Below are positions 33,883-42,675 of a stretch of DNA of 64,000 bases, piece after piece. The position numbers and the translations under genes were made by a program. The DNA lies in contig JAVHLM010000009.1 in the NCBI GenBank assembly GCA_031082125.1, positions 19,011-83,010 of the forward strand, written 5' to 3'. The notes under the pieces are model-generated. The model was not told where the DNA came from. It did not search any database and saw only the letters and a list, made by a program, of their open reading frames with translations. The stretch comes from Candidatus Eremiobacterota bacterium (GTDB lineage: Bacteria; Vulcanimicrobiota; CADAWZ01; Ess09-12). The stretch's first letter is position 1. The number at the start of each line of letters is the position of its first letter.

Positions 33883-35715
33883 ATGAAAAAATTATTGAAG
33901 AAAAAGGGCCTCGCCCTCGCTTCGATAATGCTGGTGATGCTGGTTCTCTCCCTGCTGGCCGTCTCGGTCGTAGGCCTTACCACCAACCAGTACAGGTACT
34001 CTCTGAAAAAACAGAATGATACCCTCGCCATGCAGGCGGCCCTGACGGGCCTCGATGCCGCGGAGAAAGCACTGGACAGGGAACTGACCTCGCCCTCCGA
34101 GGTGAAAAACTGGGACCTGCTTGCTCCGGGATCGTCCCTGGTGCCCCGCACCCGGGTGGGTGAAAAAAGCCTCTACTACAAGATCGATATCATGGAATCC
34201 TCACCCGACACCTGCTCTGTCATAACGACGTCCACGCTTGAAAACTCCGGCGGGAGCATTGATAAGCAAAAGAGACTGAAAGCCACCTTCAAGAAAAACT
34301 GCTTCCTCTATGCCGCTTACGGCTGCGCGAAAGACGATGTGGGGGTGGCCTTAAAAGATGATTCCATCATCAGGGGCGACGTGGGGAGCAGCAGGACTTC
34401 AGGAAAAGCCGTGGCGATAGGACAGGATACCTCGCCCGTGACGGCCGACGTCACCAGTGTGTCCGTCAGCACCACTACGCATGTGCAGCTCCAGCAGAAT
34501 AGTCCCACAAGCAATACCCACGTGAATGTAAACCAGACAACCACCACCTTTGTCAACTCTTCCGATGGCGATCTTCTGGCTTCAAATCTCCAGCAGAACT
34601 CCACCTCAATGTCCACTCCCTATAAGCCTCCATCGGCCTCCTCAATGCTTTCTATGAGCGTCTCGCAGAGCATGACTGTCGAAGAATTTGTTCCCCCCAT
34701 AAAGATAAGCCAGAACACCTCAATTTCGGTCACTTCACCTTTAAGTGTCTTTGCCAATGCGATCACCACTTATTCCCTCAGCGTCCTTAATAAACCCAAT
34801 AAGAAGGAGCTTTCACTGAAGACCGATGAGCCTGCGGCAGCGCTCACCCGGCAGATCCTGGCACCCCAGGATTATTTTGGAAACAGCGCGGAGGAAATAA
34901 AAGGTGACATGGCATCCAGGGGCGGCCATGGGAGTTCATCTTCCTCAGGCTGGTCCGGTCCTCCCATACAATATCCGCCGCAACCTGCCTCCACTCCGTC
35001 CCCTGCCTCCACTCCGACTCCTTCCCCCAGCTTTACTCCCACTTCCAGCGATATGCTGTACACCACCTCGCAGCACTGGTCCATCAGCAACGACCAGTCC
35101 AGCAGCGAAGACCAGTCCAAGATAGTCGGCGATATCTATCTCACCCCGGCCGGCCAGGTGGAAAGGCTGATTGGCGGCAGCATCAACTCGCTGGAAGGGA
35201 GCGAAAACAAAACTTACCTCGACAAGCTCACCGGCAAAACGATCCCTGTTCCCGCCTATCTGGAGCCAGCGGGCTCCTCGACCACCTCAGCCATTCCCGA
35301 TACTCTCACCGGCGGCACCTATATATACGACACCTTTGAAGCCACAGGAAGAACCATTACCATCGACGCAAGCAAGGGGCCCATCATCCTTTACGTGAGG
35401 CAGTCATTCATCATGGACAACTCAAAAATCAACTTCACCACATCCGGCACAGCCTGCGATCCCAGGAACCTCATCGTCTATGCAAGCCCAAGCTGCTCTG
35501 TATCAATAAAGAACGGCTCAAGATGCTCCCTGCTGATGGCGGCGCCTTCCACCGATATTGATGTGCAGGGCGGTGTGAAGGGCAGCTCCCTGGTGGTAGG
35601 CTCGCTTCTCGGCAACAAGGTGAACTGCAGCGCCTCGGTAATTGAATACCCCAAAGGGCGCCTCAAGGATATGAGAGACCGGGCTCTCCTGGTGTCCTGG
35701 GAAGAGCTCCCGTAG
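33883..35715 (+). CDS. PilX-like pseudopilin-associated protein, copy 1
   Basis: 610 residues from ATG 33883 (AAGGAGGGGG upstream; earlier in-frame starts have none). N terminus: Lys-rich, then the hydrophobic helix LALASIMLVMLVLSLLAVSVVGL, without the prepilin Glu5, then a helix TTNQYRYSLKKQNDTLAMQAALTGL: the PilX_N arrangement of type IV minor pilins. The conserved second domain (TFKKNCFLYAAYG ... VGSSRTSG) leads to a variable Ser/Thr/Gln-rich middle, ending with a Pro/Ser/Thr tract (residues about 365-390). The conserved C-terminal domain (TIDASKGPIILYVRQ, VVGSLLGNKVNCSASVIEYPKGRLKDMRDRAL) is DUF7305-like. Copies 2 and 3 follow. Confidence 0.85.
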   Translation: MKKLLKKKGLALASIMLVMLVLSLLAVSVVGLTTNQYRYSLKKQNDTLAMQAALTGLDAAEKALDRELTSPSEVKNWDLLAPGSSLVPRTRVGEKSLYYKIDIMESSPDTCSVITTSTLENSGGSIDKQKRLKATFKKNCFLYAAYGCAKDDVGVALKDDSIIRGDVGSSRTSGKAVAIGQDTSPVTADVTSVSVSTTTHVQLQQNSPTSNTHVNVNQTTTTFVNSSDGDLLASNLQQNSTSMSTPYKPPSASSMLSMSVSQSMTVEEFVPPIKISQNTSISVTSPLSVFANAITTYSLSVLNKPNKKELSLKTDEPAAALTRQILAPQDYFGNSAEEIKGDMASRGGHGSSSSSGWSGPPIQYPPQPASTPSPASTPTPSPSFTPTSSDMLYTTSQHWSISNDQSSSEDQSKIVGDIYLTPAGQVERLIGGSINSLEGSENKTYLDKLTGKTIPVPAYLEPAGSSTTSAIPDTLTGGTYIYDTFEATGRTITIDASKGPIILYVRQSFIMDNSKINFTTSGTACDPRNLIVYASPSCSVSIKNGSRCSLLMAAPSTDIDVQGGVKGSSLVVGSLLGNKVNCSASVIEYPKGRLKDMRDRALLVSWEELP

Positions 35716-35753
35716 GTCATGGAGTTATAAACCCCACAAGGAGGGAGACGAGT

Positions 35754-37742
35754 ATGCAGAAATTCTGGAAGAAAAAGGGCCTCGCCCTCGCGTCGATCAT
35801 GGTGGTGATGCTGGTTCTCTCCCTGCTGGCTGTCTCGGTCGTAGGCCTTACCACCAACCAGTACAGGTACTCCCTGAAAAAACAGAATGAAACCCTCACC
35901 ATGCAGGCGGCCCTGGCAGGACTCGACGCTGCGGAGAAAGCACTGGACAGGGACCCATTATTGCCCGACAAAGTGAACAACTGGGACCAGCTCGCTCCCA
36001 ATTCCAATCTGGTGGGCTGGACCAGGGTGGGAGAGAAAAACCTCTCCTACAGGGTGGATCTCGTGGACTCCACTGCCGACACCTGCACTGTCATCTCAAC
36101 AGCCAGGCTTGAGGGCCCCCGCGGGAGCATTGACAAGGAAAAGAAAGTAAAGGCCACCTTCAAGAAGAACTGCTTCCTCTACGCCGCTTACGGCAACGGA
36201 AAAAATGCCCCGGGCGTAACGGCAGAATATAATTCCAAGATAATCGGCGACGTGGGAAGCAGCAGGGCCGATACCGCCAATGCAGGCAAGAAAGTGAATG
36301 CCGTCACCATAGGGCAGCTGGCCTCCGATGAGACGAGCAATACCGTCACCCAGGTGGCCGTTACCACCAATACGCAGGTGCAGCTCCAGCAGAGTCCTTC
36401 CACAAGCACCCCCCAGGTGAGCGTGAATCAGATGACGAGCACCGTGGTGAACTCCTCGGGAGGAGGCTCCTCGGCCTCGCAGATGAGCGAGAACTCAACG
36501 CAGTTTTCAACCTCCTCCAAGCCTCCCCCCTCGGCGTCGCCCTCGGCCCTTCTCTCAATAAGCCTTTCGCAGAGCATGACGCTCAATAATTTCGTTCCTC
36601 CCATCAAGATAAGCCAGAGCACCTCAATCAATATCTCGAATACCCTGAATCCCATCTCCTTTGCCACCACTTCTTACTCCCTCAGCCAGAACAAGAGAGA
36701 GCTCGACCTGGAAGCCCGCTCTTCCAGGTGCCATTCATCTTCCAGCAAGCCGAACAGCAATAGCGTGAGCGTCTCCTATTCCTGCCTTTCTGTCTCAGTG
36801 ACCTTCATGAAACCTCCCGCTTATTACTCGCCGTTGTCCTATTATTGGGCGCCGCCGCCAAAGCCCCAGGTGACGATACCCCAGGTAAAACCGCCACAGG
36901 TGACGACGCCACAGGTGACAATGCCCCAGGTAAAACCGCCCCAGGTGACGACGCCACAGGTGACATCACCACAGGTGACATCGCCACAGGTGACATCGCC
37001 GCAGGCGACTGCGCCAGAAGGCGAAACGGAGCCGCAATCCTCCATTTCGCCTTCGACAGGCCCATCCGCTTATCTGACCCAACAAACGCCATTCGATTAT
37101 TCTGCATGGTATACCACCATGCAGTCCTGGTCCATCAACGGAGAGTCCGCCGCTATGACCGACACGTCCCAGATCATAGGTGAAATCTATGTCACCCCCG
37201 ACGGCGAGGTGAAACAGGAGGCTTCCGAAGGGCACCTGGGGACTATCAACAGGACCTATGTTGAAAAGCTCACAAGCTGGATTATTCCAGTTCCCAGGTA
37301 TCAGGAGCCTGATGGCCTCGCTGTCTCGTCTGCCGTTCCCGGCACCATAAAGAGCGGCAGCTATGTTTATGATACCTTCGAGGTCACAGGGAGCACCATC
37401 ACCATCGACGCAAGCAAGGGGCCCATCATCCTCTACGTGAGAAGTAAATTTGCCCTGAGCGGCTCGACAATAAACTTCGCCTCCGGCACACCCTGCGATC
37501 CCAGGAATCTCATTGTGTACTGCAGTTCATACTGCTCTGTGAGCATCAAGGATCAATCAAAGTGCTCCCTTCTCCTGGCGGCATCTTCCGCCGATATTGA
37601 CGTGCAGGGTAAATCCTACGTGATAGGCTCACTGCTGGGCAACAAGGTGAAATGCACCGCTTCGGTGATTGAATACCCCAAGGGGCGCCTGAAGGATATG
37701 AGAGACCGGGCTCTCCTGGTGGCTTGGGAAGAGCTCCCGTAG
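35754..37742 (+). CDS. PilX-like pseudopilin-associated protein, copy 2
   Basis: 662 residues; AAGGAGGGAG precedes the ATG. Same ends as copies 1 and 3 (membrane helix at 10-32 without Glu5, TFKKNCFLYAAYG, and the C-terminal TIDASKGPIILYVR ... EYPKGRLKDMRDRALL). It shares a 141-base block (35979-36119) identical to copy 3 (38222-38362), which is evidence for recent duplication or gene conversion. The middle region is different: a Ser/Cys-rich stretch (RSSRCHSSSSK), then ten tandem PQVTx pentapeptides (repeat 36864-37013). In the same operon as copy 1, 38 bases downstream. Confidence 0.85.
   Translation: MQKFWKKKGLALASIMVVMLVLSLLAVSVVGLTTNQYRYSLKKQNETLTMQAALAGLDAAEKALDRDPLLPDKVNNWDQLAPNSNLVGWTRVGEKNLSYRVDLVDSTADTCTVISTARLEGPRGSIDKEKKVKATFKKNCFLYAAYGNGKNAPGVTAEYNSKIIGDVGSSRADTANAGKKVNAVTIGQLASDETSNTVTQVAVTTNTQVQLQQSPSTSTPQVSVNQMTSTVVNSSGGGSSASQMSENSTQFSTSSKPPPSASPSALLSISLSQSMTLNNFVPPIKISQSTSINISNTLNPISFATTSYSLSQNKRELDLEARSSRCHSSSSKPNSNSVSVSYSCLSVSVTFMKPPAYYSPLSYYWAPPPKPQVTIPQVKPPQVTTPQVTMPQVKPPQVTTPQVTSPQVTSPQVTSPQATAPEGETEPQSSISPSTGPSAYLTQQTPFDYSAWYTTMQSWSINGESAAMTDTSQIIGEIYVTPDGEVKQEASEGHLGTINRTYVEKLTSWIIPVPRYQEPDGLAVSSAVPGTIKSGSYVYDTFEVTGSTITIDASKGPIILYVRSKFALSGSTINFASGTPCDPRNLIVYCSSYCSVSIKDQSKCSLLLAASSADIDVQGKSYVIGSLLGNKVKCTASVIEYPKGRLKDMRDRALLVAWEELP
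36864..37013 (+). repeat. Ten tandem 15-bp repeats encoding PQV(T/K)x
   Basis: Exactly 150 bases: ten in-frame units of CC(C/A/G)-CAG-GT(G/A)-A(CG/CA/AA)-xxx, encoding PQVTI, PQVKP, PQVTT, PQVTM, PQVKP, PQVTT, PQVTS, PQVTS, PQVTS and PQATA. Near-identical units in frame make copy-number change without loss of the reading frame likely. Confidence 0.9.
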
Positions 37743-37763
37743 GTTGTTGAAGCCCCCCATATA

Positions 37764-37777
37764 TTACGATACTGTAA
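37764..37777. promoter_or_regulatory. Palindrome TTACGATACTGTAA upstream of third PilX gene
   Basis: Second copy of the palindromic element at 33653-33666, within the same longer word CCCCCATATATTAC. It again sits 110 bases before the -35 box, the same spacing as the first copy. Confidence 0.6.
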
Positions 37778-37887
37778 CATATGGCGATAATGGCATAATT
37801 ATTGCGTTGCAGGCTTTCTGAGCCGATCAATCCCCTTCCTTAAAGATCTTCCGGCCATGAGAGCACCTTGAAGAGGCTCATGATTCC

Positions 37888-37916
37888 TTTACTTTTCGGG
37901 GATTTTATGTGATAAT
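37888..37916 (+). promoter_or_regulatory. Promoter of the third PilX-like gene
   Basis: TTTACT (37888-37893), 17-base spacer, GATAAT (37911-37916), in a ~60-base block almost identical to the one at 33771-33830. Together with the palindrome at 37764 it forms a duplicated regulatory module. Confidence 0.7.
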
Positions 37917-37996
37917 AATAGTGGATTACCTTACCTTGGCTGTTTTATGCTTTGAAACCTTCAGAGAGTCAAAAGCTCGCAAGGAGGATGATGGGT

Positions 37997-40108
37997 ATGC
38001 AGAAATTCTGGAAGAAAAAGGGCCTCGCCCTCGCGTCGATAATGCTGGTGATGCTGGTTCTCTCCCTGCTGGCCGTTTCGGTCGTTGGCCTTACCACCAA
38101 CCAGTACAGGTACTCCCTGAAGAAGCAGAGTGATACCCTCACCATGCAGGCGGCCCTGGCAGGACTCAACGCCGCGGAGAAAGAGCTGGACAGGGAAGCA
38201 ACCTGGCCCCTCTCAGTGAGAAACTGGGACCAGCTCGCTCCCAATTCCAATCTGGTGGGCTGGACCAGGGTGGGAGAGAAAAACCTCTCCTACAGGGTGG
38301 ATCTCGTGGACTCCACTGCCGACACCTGCACTGTCATCTCAACAGCCAGGCTTGAGGGCCCCGGCGGCAGCATTGACAAGGAAAAGAAAGTGAAAGCCAC
38401 CTTCAAGAAGAACTGTTTCCTCTACGCCGCTTACGGCAATACGAAAAACGACGCGGGAGTGACGGCGCTCTACAATTCAAAGATTATCGGTGACATAGGC
38501 AGCAGCAGAACCAGTGCTGCCGCTACCGGAAAAGTGGATTCCGTAATCATAGGGCACCAGGCTGAAGAAGAATCCGAGGTCACGCATGTCGCGGTGAACA
38601 CCAGCACGATGGTGAATATGCTGCAGGAAAGCCCTTCAAGCGCTACCCAGGTGAATGTGAGCCAAACGACCAGCACGACAATAAACTCTTCAGGCGGAGG
38701 TTTTCTGGCTCAGCAGAACCAGACTTACACCTCCCTCAGCAAGCCCCCCCCTTCGTCTTCGTCGCCTTCGGCTATGCTTTCTCTGAGTCTCTCCACGAGC
38801 ATGACCACCCAGAATTTTGTACCGCCCATTACCATAAATCAAAGCACCTCGCTGAACGTGTCATCTCCCTTGAATCCCTTCTCCTATGCCAATACCACCT
38901 ATTCGCTCAATTTCAACAAGAAAGAGGTCCCGCTGAAGGCTGATGAGCCCGCCATGCTATCTCGTGGCGGCCACGGCGGCGGCTGGGGCGGCGGCGGCGG
39001 CGGCGGCGGCGGATTGATAATTTATGTCCAGTTTAATGTGATGTCTCCTAATAAATACAATTACAATAGCTCCAGCAACAGCAGCAATTACAATTACAAC
39101 TACAATAACAACAATGTTAATGTAAACCTCAGTGTAAATAGCAGCAACAATTACCAGTCACAGAGCCAGTCACAGAGCCAGACTACTGTGGTCTCCACAC
39201 CGCACACACCCACTGTGACGCCTACACAACAGACGCCTTTTGCGGTATCTACACCGCACACACCCACTGTGACGCCTACGCAGCAGACGCCTATAGGGCA
39301 GACGCCTACGCAGCAGACGCCCATAGGGCAGACGCCTGCTGCGACGCCTGCGCCGCAGAGCTCTCTCAGCAGCACAGATCAGGGCGATCTTTTATATTCA
39401 AGCTCTTCCGCTACTCCTTCCACTTCATCCTCGTCTAATTACCTGCCGCCGAACAAGCCTTTCAGCTACACCGCCTGGTACAACACCATGCAGACATGGT
39501 CCATCAACAATGGATCATTTTTGGATGACACATCCCAGATTATAGGCGACATCTATGTCACTCCCCATGGCAATGTGGAAATGATAGCCACCGAGGGGCA
39601 CTACGGGGCGATAAATAACATCTATGTCGATAAACTCACAAACTGGAAAGTTCCCGTCCCTTCCTACAATGAGCCTGTGGGCCTCACGGCCACATCAGCC
39701 ATTGCCGACACCATTACAGGAGGCACCTACCTCTATGACAGCTTCGACGCCACAGGAAGAACCATTACCATAGATGCAAGCAAAGGCCCCGTCATCCTCT
39801 ACGTGAGGCAGAGATTTTCCCTGAGCGGCTCAACAATAAACTTCGCCTCAGGTGCACCCTGCGATCCCAGGAATCTCATCGTGTACTGCAGTTCATACTG
39901 CTCTGTGAGCATAAAGGATGAATCAAAGTGCTCCCTTCTGCTGGCGGCGCCTTCCACCGATATTGACGTGCAGGGTAAATCCTACGTGGTGGGCTCACTG
40001 CTGGGCAACAAGGTAAAATGCCATGCCTCGGTGATTGAATACCCCAAAGGGCGCCTGAAGGACATGAGAGACAGAGCGCTCCTGGTAGCCTGGGAGGAGC
40101 TCCCGTAA
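37997..40108 (+). CDS. PilX-like pseudopilin-associated protein, copy 3
   Basis: 703 residues from ATG 37997 (AAGGAGGATGATGGGT upstream; the earlier ATG 37952 lacks a site). Same N-terminal helix, TFKKNCFLYAAYG domain and C-terminal DUF7305-like end as copies 1 and 2. The middle differs from both: a Gly run (GGHGGGWGGGGGG..., about 38966-39015), an Asn/Tyr/Ser-rich stretch (39049-39180) and a Thr/Pro/Gln repeat (39194-39357). Copy 3 has its own promoter and is followed by two classical prepilins. Such Asn/Thr-rich surfaces in a pilin-associated protein suggest adhesion, inferred only. Confidence 0.85.
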   Translation: MQKFWKKKGLALASIMLVMLVLSLLAVSVVGLTTNQYRYSLKKQSDTLTMQAALAGLNAAEKELDREATWPLSVRNWDQLAPNSNLVGWTRVGEKNLSYRVDLVDSTADTCTVISTARLEGPGGSIDKEKKVKATFKKNCFLYAAYGNTKNDAGVTALYNSKIIGDIGSSRTSAAATGKVDSVIIGHQAEEESEVTHVAVNTSTMVNMLQESPSSATQVNVSQTTSTTINSSGGGFLAQQNQTYTSLSKPPPSSSSPSAMLSLSLSTSMTTQNFVPPITINQSTSLNVSSPLNPFSYANTTYSLNFNKKEVPLKADEPAMLSRGGHGGGWGGGGGGGGGLIIYVQFNVMSPNKYNYNSSSNSSNYNYNYNNNNVNVNLSVNSSNNYQSQSQSQSQTTVVSTPHTPTVTPTQQTPFAVSTPHTPTVTPTQQTPIGQTPTQQTPIGQTPAATPAPQSSLSSTDQGDLLYSSSSATPSTSSSSNYLPPNKPFSYTAWYNTMQTWSINNGSFLDDTSQIIGDIYVTPHGNVEMIATEGHYGAINNIYVDKLTNWKVPVPSYNEPVGLTATSAIADTITGGTYLYDSFDATGRTITIDASKGPVILYVRQRFSLSGSTINFASGAPCDPRNLIVYCSSYCSVSIKDESKCSLLLAAPSTDIDVQGKSYVVGSLLGNKVKCHASVIEYPKGRLKDMRDRALLVAWEELP
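39049..39357 (+). repeat. Low-complexity and tandem-repeat coding DNA in PilX copy 3
   Basis: 39049-39180 encodes Asn/Tyr/Ser/Gln-rich sequence (YNYNYNNNNVNVNLSVNSSNN then QSQSQSQSQT). 39194-39357 encodes two copies of the 54-base unit STPHTPTVTPTQQTPxxx and then two 30-base TPTQQTPIGQ-type units. All units stay in frame. Confidence 0.85.
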
Positions 40109-40147
40109 TTTTCTCCTGTCACCCTGGAAGGGTACGGGCCTGCGAAG

Positions 40148-40732
40148 GTGAATAGTGTAAAGGTGAGCAGCATAACCTCTCCTTCGAGAAGGGCCGGCTG
40201 GCCTCTCCCTTCAAGCGGGAAAGGCTTGTCTCTGATTGAGCTTATCATTGCCATGGTGCTCCTCCTCCTCATCCTCTTCTCGGTGGGAATCCTTATACCC
40301 TATTCCCAGGTGAGAATGCGCAACTCCGCTTACAGGGACTCGGCCACGACACTCGCCGAGAATTTGATGGAGAGGATAAGGACAACGCGGTCCACCAACA
40401 TTCCTTCAACGGCCGTCACTTACGACGGCCTTGCCTTTCCCTCACCGACACCTTCACCGGTCACCGTGGGAGGAGTGCAGGTTTTCCCGCCCACCCCTTA
40501 CCCCAGGACCACCTATCAGGACTTTTCAGGCGCTCAGGTCAAGCCCGGCGGCCCCACCCAGGAACTTAGAAGCTCTGTGGAATTCATTTATGTGGTCCGC
40601 TCCGATCCGGTCAGCTATACTCCCCTCACCCTTATAGACATCTCTGTTTACTGGGATGAAACATCGGGTGCATCAGGAGGCCACCGTCGCAAAAACCATA
40701 TCACAGTCTCTTCAATGTTTTTGAGGAGGTAG
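40148..40732 (+). CDS. Type IV prepilin-like protein (PilV/PulI type)
   Basis: 194 residues. A 27-residue leader ends in Gly before LSLIELIIAMVLLLLILFSVGIL; the cleavage motif G-LSLIE has the Glu5 that copies 1-3 of the PilX proteins lack. It would be processed by PilD and assembled as a minor pilin. GTG at 40148 has only a weak ribosome site. Between PilX copy 3 and the next prepilin with a 1-base gap to the latter, so one operon. Confidence 0.85.
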   Translation: MNSVKVSSITSPSRRAGWPLPSSGKGLSLIELIIAMVLLLLILFSVGILIPYSQVRMRNSAYRDSATTLAENLMERIRTTRSTNIPSTAVTYDGLAFPSPTPSPVTVGGVQVFPPTPYPRTTYQDFSGAQVKPGGPTQELRSSVEFIYVVRSDPVSYTPLTLIDISVYWDETSGASGGHRRKNHITVSSMFLRR

Positions 40733-40733
40733 C

Positions 40734-41393
40734 ATGGCGCTCAGCAAAGCGAAAAAACCAGGTATCACCCTCTCGGAGCTCATCGTGGCGATGGCGCTCC
40801 TGACAGTGATACTCGCTCTATGCACCAACCTCTTTGTTTCCTCATTCCACAGGCTCCAGATGACAAACGCCATGCAGGACGCCCAGAATAATGCCATAGT
40901 GGGGCTTGACCGCTTCACACGGGATTTCCGCGAGACTACCAAGCAAAGCGTGGTTTATTATAAAGACTCGAGCCACCAGTACATATACTTCCCCTCGCCC
41001 CGGGACAGGAACGGTGTCTTTCACCAGGCGCCTAACGGCTTTATTGAGTGGTCAACATGGATCGCCTATTACATGATAAGGGATCCCAATTTTGCCTCCC
41101 AGGGCCAGCAGGGTGAGCCCACCTACCTCCTGGCACGCAGGCAGCAGGACATCCTGGACAAAAAGCTCACCAACACGCCGGCATTTGACTGGAACTCCAT
41201 AAACGGCGCCGAGATAGCGGCGAAAAACGCAGTGCAGTTCAACATCACTTCAGTTCAGCTTTCAGAATACATGGTCACCTACGAAGTCTCGCTCCATACG
41301 AAAAGGGAATATAAAGGCAAGGCTTATACCTATCAGGCCGAGAGGTTCATATCCATCCGGGACCGGCTCCAGCCGATTTACCTGGACTATTGA
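40734..41393 (+). CDS. Type IV prepilin-like protein (PilW/PulJ type)
   Basis: 219 residues. N terminus PG-ITLSELIVAMALLTVILALCTNLF: prepilin cleavage after Gly, Glu at +5, hydrophobic assembly helix. The body (residues 40-219) lacks recognised repeats and fits a PulJ/PilW-like minor pilin. Excellent ribosome site GAGGAGGTAGC overlapping the previous stop. Last of the five pseudopilin-related genes; the pilus motor, secretin and PilD genes are not in the window. Confidence 0.88.
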   Translation: MALSKAKKPGITLSELIVAMALLTVILALCTNLFVSSFHRLQMTNAMQDAQNNAIVGLDRFTRDFRETTKQSVVYYKDSSHQYIYFPSPRDRNGVFHQAPNGFIEWSTWIAYYMIRDPNFASQGQQGEPTYLLARRQQDILDKKLTNTPAFDWNSINGAEIAAKNAVQFNITSVQLSEYMVTYEVSLHTKREYKGKAYTYQAERFISIRDRLQPIYLDY

Positions 41394-41408
41394 CGCTCTT
41401 AAAGGGTT

Positions 41409-42659
41409 ATGGAACTTCCGCGAAGAAATGCTTTCATCATGAATACCAAGCCCCTCCCCCTCTCCTCCATTGAGCTCTATGACCTCATCGCCAGGGAGAT
41501 CCCCTCCCTTACGGCGCTCCGCCGGAAACTCCATGAGCACCCGGACCTCATGTTCGAAGAGACCTTTGCCCAGGGGCTCATCGCGGAAGAACTCTCGGCA
41601 CTTGGCATCCCCTTTGAAAAGGGGATTGCAGGCACCGGCATCGCAGGGATCATCGAGACGCCCGGCGCTCCTGAAAACAGCCCCGCCACAGGGCTCCGCG
41701 CCGACATGGACGCCCTCCCGCTCCAGGAAGAGACAGGCGCTCCGTGGGCTTCCAGGGAGCCGGGGAAAATGCATGCCTGCGGCCATGACGGCCACGTGAC
41801 AATGCTGATAGGTGCCGCCCGTGTCCTCTCGGCAGCGAGGGAAAAGCTCCCGCGCCCCGTAAAACTGATATTTCAGCCTGGCGAAGAAGGGGGTATGGGA
41901 GCACTGAAAATGCTTGAGGAGGGAGTTCTCACAGAAAAGGTATGCCGCCACCCCGTGGACACCATGTTTGCCCTCCACGGCTACCCTTACGGCGATGCAG
42001 GACACCTCTATATAAAGCCGGGATCGATGTTCGCCGCCGTCGATGATTACGAAGTCACCTTTCATGGCAGGGGGGGCCACGGGAGCATGCCCCATAACAC
42101 TGTTGATCCCGTAGTGGCGATAGCCCAGGCCGTAGTCTCGCTCCAGACCATCGTGAGCAGAAACGTGGACCCTCTTCACCCGGCAGTCATCACCGTAGGG
42201 CACCTGGCGGCGGGACAGAAGTCCAACATAATCCCCGGGTCAGCAGTCCTCTCGGCCACCATAAGAACCTTTGCGCCACAGATAAGAGAGCTTGTCACGA
42301 AAAGGTTCCACGAGGTCATGGAGCATACGGCGCAGGCATTCGGCTGTAGCACCTCCATAGAGCATACAGTTTTCTGCCCTGTCACAAACAACAGCGAAGA
42401 CATAACCCGCCATGTGATGGCTTTTGCCCGCGGACTGCTCGGCAGTGAAAAAGTGCACCTGATGGAGGCACCCTGCACAGGCTCAGAGGATTTTGCCTTC
42501 TTCTGCAACAATGTGCCGTCGGCCATAGCATTTCTGGGACTCAGGCCTGAAGATGCCGCAACCTTCCCGGACCTCCACAACCCGCATTTTGATTTCAATG
42601 ACCACGTGCTTGCCCATGGCATCGGTCTTCTCTGCGCCTTTGCCCTCAGCGGACACTGA
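41409..42659 (+). CDS. M20 amidohydrolase (N-acyl-amino acid / hippurate-hydrolase-like)
   Basis: 416 residues. Di-zinc peptidase motifs: RADMDALPLQEE, HACGHDGH (zinc ligands), FQPGEEGG (catalytic and ligand Glu), HGRGGHGSMPH, and the late LHNPHFDFND. This is the IAA-amino-acid/hippurate hydrolase branch (PF01546 + dimerisation domain). Start ATG 41409 has AAAGGG close by; ATG 41439 gives a shorter N terminus. It lies 15 bases after the pilin gene, so it may be cotranscribed, but functional linkage is not evident. Confidence 0.92.
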   Translation: MELPRRNAFIMNTKPLPLSSIELYDLIAREIPSLTALRRKLHEHPDLMFEETFAQGLIAEELSALGIPFEKGIAGTGIAGIIETPGAPENSPATGLRADMDALPLQEETGAPWASREPGKMHACGHDGHVTMLIGAARVLSAAREKLPRPVKLIFQPGEEGGMGALKMLEEGVLTEKVCRHPVDTMFALHGYPYGDAGHLYIKPGSMFAAVDDYEVTFHGRGGHGSMPHNTVDPVVAIAQAVVSLQTIVSRNVDPLHPAVITVGHLAAGQKSNIIPGSAVLSATIRTFAPQIRELVTKRFHEVMEHTAQAFGCSTSIEHTVFCPVTNNSEDITRHVMAFARGLLGSEKVHLMEAPCTGSEDFAFFCNNVPSAIAFLGLRPEDAATFPDLHNPHFDFNDHVLAHGIGLLCAFALSGH

Positions 42660-42675
42660 CCTGAACCAGCCGGCC

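Noticed and set aside
36845..37183. Frame encoding GDDxTGD repeats opposite or out of frame in PilX copy 2
   Set aside because: It is the shifted reading of the PQVTx repeat, not a separate gene.
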